Below are positions 25,900-38,600 of a stretch of 64,000 nt of DNA, in pieces (positions within the stretch are counted from its first letter, which is position 1; each line of letters begins with the position of its first letter). The stretch lies in the NCBI RefSeq assembly GCF_040054535.1, contig NC_090789.1, positions 6,914,197 through 6,978,196 on the forward strand, given 5' to 3'. Under the pieces are notes generated by a model. That model saw nothing but the letters and a program-made list of their open reading frames with translations, had not been told where the DNA came from and made no database searches. This stretch comes from Antennarius striatus. Its lineage: Eukaryota; Chordata; Actinopteri; Lophiiformes; Antennariidae. A program made the translations under genes and the position numbers.

Positions 25900-28800
25900 G
25901 AGAAAGGGGGGGTCCCATTGTAAGGTCAAGCAGACAGGAGATGGCTCGGGTCGGTTGATTTGTAATCGCTGCTGCTTTTGTTTGCTCCTTTCCTTCCTTT
26001 CAGTATATTTCAGAGACGTGAGCCTTGTTCTGTCCTTTCTCTGGTGAAACACCAAAAACCATTTTACCGTCGACCCTCTTCCTCCCCCTCACCATTTCAT
26101 ACGAGGAGACGACCCGGCGTAGAACGTCGGGCAGGGGCCCCTGTGGCTCCAAGATGGGGTAGTGGTCGCGGAGGTCAAAGAGTAGTAAAGGCGACCCGTC
26201 TGGCCCCGACACTCTGGAGCAGAGAGCTAGCACACACTGCATGAGGTTAGCGACCACCGACACCCCGCACAGCTCCTTGAACAGCGCCACAGAGTTCTGT
26301 TTGACAAAAGAAACAGAAAAGCTTCAACAACGACAAAATAAAAGGTTCAGATTCCTGTTTGACTTCCTGATTCGAATGGAAAACAGAAGAGAGAATGTCA
26401 AAATGAATTAAACATAACATCTGTCACATTGCTTCCCTGCTCTGTCTCCCCCTAGATTTGCTTTCACACACACGCACACACACACACACACACACAAAAT
26501 AATGAAAAGCCACCCCACCAAGAGCTATTTGTCTTTCCCTTTGACTATTGATTTGCTCTCCTGCAGCTCTCTGCTGCAGCTGTAAATCTGCAGTGTTTCA
26601 GATTGAAATGAAACAGATGAAGAGAAGTAGATGTCAACGGTCTCATTCAATCGATTAAACAAACTGTTGCCGTGGCGTTGATCCCGGAGACACGAGCAAC
26701 CGGGGACTAAACCTCCACCTGGTTTCTAAAGGTTAGATCAGCTCTAAACAGTTTCAGAGAGTTCATTCTTCTTTTTGTTCAATGCTTCGATAATGATCAA
26801 GAAAACGTGTCTTTAAGGTGTCTAAGTTCAGATTTACTTCCTCCTGGTGAAATAATTTCAGTTCATTGATTCATTACCAGTCTCGATTAAGTCATCCATG
26901 TTTAGAATCTGTTTTGCTGAGTTGTAAGAATTACAGTTCATTAATTTTTAGTCAGCGGACTAATCTTGTTTTTAATCTGATAATTATGATCGTGTACTCA
27001 AACTGTGTTAAATTATTCAAGTATTTAGAAATGGTCATCGTTAAATCAAAGCAGAGAAAATATCTTTAATATGAGCTAAAGGATGTAAAAATAAATGTTT
27101 TAAAAAAGAAGAGATATAAGAAATCTTCAATCTTCCACACCTGCATGTTTTCTCTCAGGTCAGTGGCTTCTCTCAACACGGGAGCCGCCGTCTTGAAAAC
27201 ATCATCCACGGCCCGGACCCCCAGGTCCCTCAGAGCCGTGTAGTCCCTGCCCTTGCGGGCCTTTCGGACGGACAGCCCTCTCTTGTGAGGCTTTCCCCCA
27301 CCTCTCCGATTGGTGAGGGCCACGTGGACGAACAGCTTGGCGTAGGGAAGTTCCTCCCCTGTCAAAGACTGCAGTGGTACGTGTCGGTACCCCGGCTGAA
27401 GACACTCCAGAGGAATCGTGTACTGGCCTGTGGAGGGAGACGGATCACGTTTCATTTCAGCGTCTTTTAGAGAAATCTGAAACTTTTACAAAGTCAAACT
27501 ACAAAATCTGTGATAAGTTTTCCGACCTCTGACCCTGACACCGACCTATGAACTCATCTCCTATGAAGTCATCATCCAGCACCACGAAGCGAACCATGGC
27601 GAGCTCCGGCAGGTTGATCTGAAACTCGAAGCTCTCGTCGAAGACGGGGTTGTCCCCGTTCTCGGTCACCGTCCTGGTGCGCCGCTCCGTGCAGTCGGCT
27701 GGGATACCGTGGATCTCAACATACACGTAGGGGTCCACCACATCTCCTTTGGCCCCCGACCCCCTCGGCTTTGGCAGGTTTTGGCCGCTAATCACCTGGA
27801 AGAAATATCAATAAACTGTAAGTCACTCAATGTTGGTTTTTAAAAATATCCATTTAGAGAATTACTGCAGTAAAGGACTTCTGTCTTGTTCTTTGTAGCT
27901 TAACTTTATCAGTTATGGCCATTGTTCTCTCCTGACATATTGCTGATAATAAACCAACTTTAGCCATACTATAAAAACAACTTTATTTGGAGGTAAAACT
28001 GAAAAGCACTATCTTGATTGTCCCTTTTAAAATAATTTGGGTCAACCCAACTTCTTTTTAGCTAGAGAGCAATAGACAAGCTACGGATGAAGACCAGAAA
28101 CATAATCGAATTGTTTTTTTTAAGGTCCAGAGTGGAGGAGTTAGTGGCATCTATTGGTGAGGCTGCAGACTGCGACCAACTGAACGCCCTTTGCCTCCCC
28201 CCTTGGTGCACTTGGAATAGTCTAAGTGAACCAGAGAACCAATAGCAGCCCTCTAAAGCACCAGCTGGGTTCATTCTGGGTTCCAAAAGAAACATGGCAG
28301 ACTCCAAGAAAAGGAACACTCCCCATAAGGTTATGAAAGGCTCATTTTAGAACACAATGCTGCTCTGCCACTAGATCCCTCTAAATCCTACACGCTGGAG
28401 GTATTTCTTGTGGTCTACACATTCATCTAATACACCTTCACGTGGAGCAGCTGTGGAGACACACCAGGCACCGTGTCTCTGGTGTCGGCGCTGAAATAAG
28501 ACACCTCCTGGCGCATGATGGCTGGCCGCAGGACATAACCGCAGCTCCCATTCTGACTGAACCACGCTGTGTTCAAATCCATCATCAGTCCTGCAGTCTG
28601 GAAATTCATAGACACAATCTGGCAACCGCACTTCCACAGGTCCTGAGGGTTCATGTTGCTGGAGTCAATACGCATCGGATTGGGGTACACCCTCGACAGG
28701 AAGTGCTTGTTGTGGTTGACGAAGTCGCCGGGGTTCTCGCTAGCGAGACGTAAGGCCAGAGGTTCGTTAAAGGAACAGATTTCCCAGGATTTTTGTTTTT

Positions 28801-31800
28801 CGGATGAGTTTGGAAAGTCGATGAAGCGGACCGAGCGGCAGAGAGCGACCAGGTCAGACAGCTCCTTCAGAAGTCGGAAACGTTTGGGAGGAGGAGGGAG
28901 AGAATTTGACTGACTGACGGATGTCAACGAGACATTTTTTTGCGCTGCTTCCTTATCGTTTTCTCCAGAAGTTGCGCCACCACTGTTGGCGGCTTTCAAC
29001 CTTTGACACATCTCCGCCCCTTCATCTTCCTCGCTTACTTCCCCGTCTTCCCCATCACAATCTGGCCCCAGCTTTTTACCCTTCAGTAGAATTCTATGTT
29101 TTAGGGCATGGGGCGATGGCAGATATGACTCCCCTTCCTCTGGGGTACTTGTGTATAACCTGTCCCCCAGTGTCCCCACCAGATGTTGGAGCATCACTTT
29201 CTGCTGATGTTGTGAACAGTGGTTTTCAATACATACAAGTAAAGGATAGTCTGATGCCACAAATGCAAACTTTCCAATTGCCTCCAACACAGAGCGCAAA
29301 GGCAGTGGTGGGGATGAACTGTGTCCGGTGCACACAATGGGCTCCTCCTCAGGGCCGTCGCAAACATCCACCTCAACGCATCGACAACCCATCCTCAGGG
29401 CACGGATGTAGCCCGAAATGTCAGCCGGACCTCGGAACTGGTCCTCGATGAGGTAGGTGTTGTGGGAGGAGTTGATGTAGTAGTGGGACAAAGGCTGAGA
29501 CATGTCCTGGCAGACGGAGTGGTGCTCCCCGTCAAACAGATGGCACTCTGGCGAAGTGAGGTAGCTGGTGAAGCCGTCCAGCGATAGGTACCCCTGCTGC
29601 TGGCCTTCCTCAGACGGCTCGTGGGACCGGATGAGCTTCAGGCTGGTCTCCTCGCTCACCTTGGAGGACACGGCGAGAAAAAGGAATTAAGAGATGAAGC
29701 CCAAAATTAGACAGCTGAGATTCATTTCCACTACTCACGTGAGCCATGCCTTGCTCAGCCTCAAGAAACCTCATCAGATCTTTGGTGTCCAGGAACTCCT
29801 TGTTACTAGAGAACTGCACCAACAGGAAGTAGATCTCTGGACGTGTGCAAAAGTGATGAAAAACCTCGATGAACTCTTCCTTGGTGACGCGCTCGTTTCT
29901 GATCGCCGGTCTTTTGCCATCGCTGTGATCTTTAAATCCAGATCCCTCGTCGAGAGCGAGACCGCACAACCTCTCCCTGACTCTTTGAAGCTCCCGGAAC
30001 CTCTGCTCCACTTTGCCGCTGCTCACCCCCGGGTTGACTCTCTGGATCAACTTAATAGCCAACTGTAAGCGGATCCCTTCTTCGACGTCTTCAAGTCTGT
30101 CCGATTCGGCGGCGGACGAGAACAACTGCTCCAACCAGACGAGACGGAGACTGTCGTGACTGCTAGCCAGCATGTCCAGGGCGTGTTTCCCATACTGCAT
30201 CAGATACCTGGGGGTCGGGGGTGGGGGTTATGAGTAAAAGGCAGCAGCATTAAAATCAGTTCAAAGTGAAATCCCGGCCATTCACTGCAGCCCTCAAAGG
30301 ACTGTACAAACAGACGGCTCACTAGGATGTCATTACTCTCCAGAATTTACAAACGGTACTCTCTATAAATTTATATGTCACTCAGGGCAATGTCTTATAT
30401 CTTGACTCAGTTGTTTGCATGAAGTGTGGTCGTATTTGTTCCTCCCACAGGGTAATCTTCACATGTTTTCAACCTAAAAAGCTGGTTAATTAAACTTAGA
30501 ATTTTCTTAAACTCAAAATTAAACCAAACAGACGACCTAAGGTGTGTTGGTAACATCAAATATGTAACAGACAGGAAGACATGGAACTTTGTCAGTATGC
30601 CTCCAACAGATCTCATTAACTAATGTGGATATAATTCAGTCTAATTTGAATATTCTTGTTTTAAACTTAGTAAGGACACAACACAGAACTGGAGTGTGAT
30701 GTTTTTCCACAACCAAAGGTTTCAAACGTTCTTTGCTGTGTCGTACCTTAGGCCGGTCACCCAAATGTTGGCCACCTCAGCAGAATTAGCCACCAGATCC
30801 AGGCTTTCGTACATCTCACCATAGATGATGGAGAACGCACAGTCTTCTGAAATCTGCTCATAAACTCCACTGGTGCGGAAATTTTCTGTGTTACGACCTG
30901 TTCGTACCTAAAATATGGGAGCATGAGAACTTAAATGAGATACCAAAAAAACCACACAAAAAAAAAACAAATGCTTTGAAAAAATAAATGCTGATATTTG
31001 AAGGATCGGTTTTAAACGGATTTTTCTGACCTCTCGTATGGAGGCGAGAGCGATCCGGGCTTTGTCTGACTCCTTCTTGGACGGCTCCCAACACAGAGCC
31101 TGGAGGCCTGTGTCTAACAGGTAGTAACGCTGGTAAATACGTGAGTTCGTTCGGATTTTCTTCAACTCACTCCCCTCAACCTGGAAGCCAGAAAAGAATG
31201 GAAATCATGACTTTCGATGCAGACTCTGTTCTGTTCTCTGCTCTGTTATGCGTCTGACCGGCTCTGAAGCCCGTTACCGAACAAAAAACTCCAAAAACAT
31301 TTCATGCAAAGGTATTTTACGTAAAGGGTCACAGCTGCTGACCCACCATGGAGTGGATACAGTCTGCAGCGCTGCTGATCTTCTTCTCTGTTAGGCTGCT
31401 GCTGAAGGACACAGTTTTTTTCCTGTCGCGACCGGCACGTGACCCATCCTGATGAGAAAGGAGGAAGGCGGTGATGAAAGGATGACATGTATTAATATAA
31501 GAGTCGAAAAAAGAGACAGAAGCACAGTGATTCTCTTTGAGGACAATTCTTTGCTCAGGCATGACAAACATTTTTCTATTCCGGAATGGATCTGAAAGGA
31601 TTAAAAGGCATAGCAGCTTATGTAACCATACATGAACTCAGATTATTTGGTCTAAAGCCTCCTCAGCCCAATCTGTTATTGTTTTTCCCGATGCTGAAAG
31701 CCTTAGCTCGCCCTTGGCCTCTGCAATTACACCATTAATCATACCTGAATGGACAGAGGCAGCCGGCTGCAGCATTCTAATTCTGCTCCTCCACAATGAC

Positions 31801-32551
31801 ACCAGCAGACCCAATCAGTTTATCTAAGCTCACCATTACAGCCCATCCATCTGATCTATTGACTGATCGGATGTCACCCCCACAGAGATCCTTACACTAA
31901 CAGATAAAAAGCAGGTACGTAGGCAAAGCTATTTGATTATGGACGTCTTAGAGTCTGGACAAATTTAATCAAAGACTTCACTAAAGCTAATTTAAAGCAG
32001 GATAAGCAGGATGACATAATTGTACTAAGTACTCGAATTATTCCTGACTGGGGGCTGATACTAACAATTACCTTATTGACAATTAATCATTTGTTTTCTG
32101 AATTGATTGATCTAGAAATTATCAGATCAAATATTGTCCTCAAATATTTCCTCAAATAAAGAAAAGACATTAAATACAATCCTCCCCACCATTTAGAATC
32201 CATGACCAGGACACATTTTCTTTCTTTCTTTTTTTTTTTGCTTAAAACCAGCTAAACTACATAATAGGTTGATCAGAATCTTTATAATGACATGGGATGT
32301 GTGCAATTTTAATCAGTGGCAGATTAATTAAAAGCATTTCATCCATGCATAAGTAAACCCCGGGTTGTTAATGAGAAGAAAGGAGGGAACACTTCATCTG
32401 AAAGAAGCGTTGATATGAAAGGGAAAAACAAAGCATGGAAAAGAAAAAAGGACTTCAGACGTGTCTCATCGAAAGAATATGAATGAACATGTGATAGAAG
32501 GGAAGCATAATTTACAGTGGATGAAAAGGTTTTCCTCAGAGGGTGTGTGTG

Positions 32552-32602
<51 letters not shown>

Positions 32603-35600
32603 CTGGGAGGAAGGGGGCGCAGAATCATCACAAATCCTCAAAATTGGCTCATTAGGAGGAAGAGGTGTTTCCAATGGTGACAAGTTTTTCTGAGCCGCTG
32701 TGGTCAGGGAGGGAGGGAGACAAGGCACTAAAAATACCCCTGGTGCCTGGGGGTATGGCAGAAGGAGTGAAAGGGGGGTGTTGATGGCCGTTCCTTTAAG
32801 AGCCCCCTTTAATTGTTCATCTGAAAACGGCTGAAATAAAACGGAAGAACAGATTCAAGCTGACAGTTAATTTTAGCTTCTAAAAACCAGCTGGGTGGCA
32901 GACAAAAATAAAACGTTGACTTGTTGTTGAGGTAATTGATTTTCTGTTCTCGTTACAAATTTTTCTCTCCCCTCAGAGACGCCTTCCAAATCTAACTTTG
33001 CTTTAAAACAAGAATACACAATTTATACCTGAGAGGTGAATCTGCAGAGAAAATCTTCTTATAGCTAATTATTAATGCATGAGATGTTGGCCGGAAACGC
33101 AAGCTGTAAAGTGAAACTGCAACTAAATCAACTCACAACTTAATTGCGGTACTGGTGGAACAGGTGGGTGGTTTTTCCCAGCATGCATTGAGGTGATGCG
33201 TTCTGAGTATTCCTTGTTGTGCAGTGGTTTCCATAGAACATGCTTACTGTCGTGTGCTGACCTTTTGCAGCGTGGGTTGATTCAGTCACACGTGTTGGTG
33301 ACGTCCCCCCTTCAACCCCAAGTGGATTCACATCATCTAATAATGTGCATTCTGACATTTTATTTGTTATATATTCATCATGGGATGAACACGGAACATG
33401 TGACCCGTGGTGATGAGAATTCCAGCGACAATCTTGCAGCCATGCAGCAATGAAAGCACGTTACGGGTAGCTAGAGAACACCAAGAGCATCATCAGTCAC
33501 GTCGATGACAGTATGAGGAGTGGGGGGTGGGGGGAGCTGAGGCAAACCAGAGGGACATCTTTGGGGCAGCGCTAATTGATAGTAACATTACTGTGCTACC
33601 TTCAGGACTGCTAGATGCAACACTCGGCTCCTTTGGAGGCTTAAAAGAAATCGATACTTAATGCAGCAAGTGTTAGTCCCTTTGGATGAATTAAATGAAT
33701 ATAGTGTAGGTAAAGCCACATGCATTAAGTCACCAAGTAGGTGATTGGATGGGCTGGCTACTGCCGGCCTCAACGGGATCCCAAAACTTCTTCACCAAGT
33801 CAGAATAAGACTCAGAGCCAAAACCTAACACTTAAATCTTAAATCACACAGAGGCATGCAGCCTCACACAGAAGCATTCGGTGGCCTCTCATCAGTAACC
33901 CCCCCCCCCCGTCCTCTTTCCTTTTGTGCTGCTTGGTGACAGGTAGCGGAGATTAATGTTGGTCTCAATCTATATCTCTCCCTGTGTGTGCGGTATTAGC
34001 AGTAATGGTCCCTCTGAGGCTGAATCAGCACCAACAGCTGCTCACATGCTTCCAACTTAGAAAAGTCCACATAAATAACAGCATCCCCACAGATGTTCAC
34101 GCACCACAAACACTAAGAAACATGTCATCCTTGATTAGACAAGCATCAGATTAGAACTCATACCGCGGCAATGGATGGTTTCCTTTACAATCTAATCAAA
34201 GACGGTACGGTTCGGGCGGCGTTTGACGCAGGGGGATGCAACAGCGTTGTTCAAGTGGCCTGTTCAGCAATTTGGATTCAGTTATGTCTCGTGTGAAGGT
34301 TGTCATGCACATACGTGTCTGTCAGACGGCAACATGCATTACTGATAGAGAGGGGATTTCAAGCACAAAGCCACACAATACTAATGTTACTGTAGTATTT
34401 GATAATCCATGAATAATCCCAGCAAGTTAAAACTAAGAGAGATGGAAGGAAGGTTAATTAAATGTGAATCTATTGATTTAAATTAAAAAAAAGAATCTTG
34501 AATAAACTATAAACACACTCCATGACACGCCCACATGTAAAGAAGTTTGGCCTCCATTTACTGGTGACATCCCATTTTACTTCATTTCTGTTAAGGTACG
34601 CTGCACGAGTGATATCTTCGTCAAACAGGCCCTATTTTTTTTTTTTTTTTGTCACAGAGGGTGAGATGAGTCTCCAAAACCACCACTGCGCTTCAAAACA
34701 GGAAGCTGCTGTCAGCCAGTCACCGAGTGTTTTCCTGCAGCTCCACTTACAGCCGAGTGAAGTGACAACAAAGAGAAGAGAGAAAGAAAGAAAGCCAGAC
34801 AGAAAGAGAGGATTCCTGATCCAGTAGTGATGAGTAAATGTGAAAGTCACTGCAGTGTGACACCTCATTTTGAACCATTTATTATTATCATGTTCACGTG
34901 TGTGAGTTCAACAGCAGGAAATCACTGGGACCCCTTCAAACCGGGTCATATTTGTATACCTTATTGGATATTCAAGGTCACGCTGCATCCACCTGCTAAA
35001 AACCTGAATGCTGGAAAAACTGATCGATGTATTCCTATGATAAATAAATGAATGAACTTATAATGTAGCATTTCTAGTGATGCTAACATGTACGTATGTA
35101 TGATCTAGGTTAAAAAGGGGCACCAAAAGTTATTTAGGCATCTTTTTTCTACGGAGCCTTAAACTATGAAGCCTTATATCCAGTATTCATTTAACTCATA
35201 GCTCTGTTTTTGGTTTTGGAAAACTTATTGCTCTTCAACTGTGAAATAAATTGTTAACGCAACCCTGAAATAATTAATATTTGAGCTGTAAAAATGATAT
35301 AATGTTTAAGAAATATTTCACAGTCAGAAGATCATTCGCTTGTCTGTTAATCACTAGAAGTGACCACATTCATATGAAGTGGATATTTAAAAAATATTGG
35401 TGATGACTATATCTGTAGTTAAATAACCCTGAAATTTCTAAATATTACACAACTGGAACTGCTATATGGGGGGGGGGGTGACAGAACAGATTGGATGCAA
35501 AAGATGATCTGCAATCTCAAGCTGGAACTTGAGAAAATGACCGAGAATATCAAAAGTAGAATAATAAATAAAGAAGCACTTTGGCAGATGACAGTCTGTC

Positions 35601-38600
35601 TCCATGCGTACCGATACAAAGCCCGCTCTGTATTTATCTGCAGGTAGCGGCATGCCTTGTGCTTTCCTTAGCCTGCTCATAAGAACACATGGCCTTCTGG
35701 AGGACAGCGTCTCTGGAAGACCATTAAAGATTGAATACAACAGTTCAGGGTCAGCATCAAGGAAGCTGGAGGTCATCAGTGGGTTTTGGGTTGAGCCGCT
35801 AATTAAGACAGAAAACATGATGGTTGTTCATCAAAATAAAAAACGTGAAAACTAGAGGTGAAGCCAGACTCTCTTTCCTGTGACCTTGCATGCTGTGAAG
35901 GCCACAGATGATGGATGACTAATGGAATTGTTTATTCTAGGGCCTCTTACCCTGGAGTTCAATACCACCAGGAGGTGGGTTGGGAGGTGGTGTACTGGGA
36001 AGATCATGAATGGAATATGCAAAAAAAAAAGTCTTTAAGTCATACATGATTATCCTTTTAGGGGTGATTAAGGTATCTCTAAATCTGATAATAATTACCG
36101 TCATTATTTTCTTTTATTTTGCATAGATTACCACATGAAAGTTAATGAAATTTCACTGAATGGCCAGGCATACGGCAAGAAAGAAACCAAAATTCTTTTT
36201 TGTCCTTATTTGTGTAGTGAATCTGATTGACTTTGTATATTTTTCAACCGCGCCTAAACTTGACTGATTTTTGTAAAGACAAGTAGAGGCATTCAAATTT
36301 AGAGAAAATCGGGATAGACTGTTGGAAATTATTTTTAAAAATTTAACTTTTCCAGAACACTGAGCGCGTCCATTTTGATGGCACGTGTCTTGCTGAAATT
36401 GGGATTGTGATTTAATTTAGTTAAAAGGGACTGTTGGGTCTTGGCAACACTGAAGGTCCCTCTAGTTTATGTGCACTCATTTCATTTCAGGTCGGTGTTA
36501 GACTGTTCTGTGTTTTGCTGTCATTTACGATCACTCTGTCTTTATTTCCATCCTGTGGGGAGGGGCTCGGGGTCACGCCTCCATCCATACTCGAAGGGTC
36601 AGAGGACAGAGGGGTGAAGACAAGCTGATTAGTTGGCAGCTTGTATGAAATGTCTTGTTTGTTCCTCTGATATGTTTGACATTTGTGTGGCTCTTGTGCT
36701 TAGAGGGAGTTGATTAATTTGTTAGTCAGATCCAAGACTTTCTTTAAAATTTATTTTGCACTGCCATGGTGCATCACACAACTGTATCCAGATACAAATC
36801 ATGATTTGAGATCATTAATGGGCATTAAAATGACTTTACTGTGTCTATAAAGGTAAGAAGTGTTATCCTGCTACTAGAATTTGTTTCCAGGCTCAATGAA
36901 ACGGGTAGTTTGAAGATTCTGAATAAAGCTACATGTCAGGACGGATTCACTGTAGCTCTGCTCTGATTGCAATGATAAAACAATTTATGATCTCCTTACA
37001 GTAAGAAAAAAATGGAATGCACTCATGGGCTCAACCATTGCTTCTGTCAGAAGCAATGGATGATGGAAATTGCCCAAAGGGCTCCAAGGCAAGAAAAGTG
37101 TATTCCTATGGCTGAGGGTTTTAGTATCAGCACTGTCAGCAGAGATATGTGTGTGTAGAGGTGTGTTTCCTGGTTTATTATTAAGATAATAAAACAGGAA
37201 ATATGTTTGTGTGTTTGTAGACATGTCACAATCTTGGAAATTTTAATATGAACATTTTTCAGGACTAAACAACCAATACACAAACTAAAAAAATTATAAA
37301 GGGATAGTTAGTCTCCACCCTGTTTCGGGTGTCTCATACATCATCATCTATGAATCACAGGCTCGTAATAATCTACCTGCCTCTCTACGAGTGTTGGGTG
37401 TGGATTATGTGTCCTAGGGTAAAATGAGCCAAAGTACAGCGTTTTGCATTCATGCCATTCCATCTGCAGCACACTTTATAGGAATGATGCATTAAAGAAA
37501 TATGGTGAGCATTCACAGCGACTTAACTGCTCAGTTTGACAGCTCAGACCTCGTGGCACGTCGAGCGGCAGATGCTCTTTTATGCCTCAAACCTTTGAAG
37601 ATCTGTGTACTGTCAGGCACACATATACACACAATTTAAAACACACCGTGAGAAATTAAACGTGGTGGACTTAAAAAGATCACCTTAGACAGCAAACCGT
37701 TAATGCAGCTGACAAACAGCATAGATGTGTTTACTGCCAGAGCGAGGAACAGAACAGGTGGTTACAACGTTTTCACACAACAGGCATTATATGTGTGTGT
37801 GTATGTATAGCTTACATGTGTCGCTTGGGATATATTATAAATGCATAGCATGTACTTTATATGTAGAGAGAGTCAGTTAACACCCAGTGACAGAATTCGT
37901 GCCTCAGTTTCAGTGAACGCATCCTTTGAAGGTTGCATCTAAAGACTGAATGCATCACAGGACCGGCAAAGAGACTTGGCAATTTGAAGGCTCTTTAAAA
38001 TCTGACCATTTAAACGCATTTGTATTTTGCTTTATTTTATGTTATTATTACCCTAACTAAATTAAAAAATAAATGTCTTTATCTTCCTCAAGGACTAAGT
38101 TATAGGAGTAAAGTTTACCGTACACAGACTGATTTGAATTCAAAACGCATCACTCGAATAGTGAGTGGTGCTTAAGAGTAGACATCGGGGCTATATGTAC
38201 ATATTTTAATGTGATATTATGTTTTTATTTGGATTTATTGTACAGCAACATGACATTGTGTGCTTTTAAGGGTTTCTTAAATGCCCTCCAATTGCGATTA
38301 CAGATCGAAATTTAATAAATAAGGACTCGTGAACAATTCAACTTACAAACAACCTCTCAGAACCAAATCTGTTCGTATGTTGAGGACCAAAATGCTAATT
38401 TAGGTTAAGCTGCTAATTTGAATAGCAGGAGGTGCTCAGGCCTGTTCTGAAGTAAATATCTCAACTTCTCCGCTGTGTGTTAGCGCCTCAGGCTAATCCT
38501 GTTTCGTCAGGCTAAAACACACACAGACATCTCCAAAGCACAAATAAACTCGTGAATGCATATTTGCTATCTTTACAGAGAGTCAGATAAGAAGTTAGCT

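Noticed and set aside
28921-29451. 176-codon + strand frame
   Set aside because: It is antisense to plcl2 exon 6, whose minus-strand reading is clearly the real protein.
35462-35855. Overlapping open frames on both strands (118 and 83 codons) in plcl2 intron 1
   Set aside because: No family match on either strand and no convincing splice sites. Overlapping frames on opposite strands are usual by chance. A diverged repeat remains possible.
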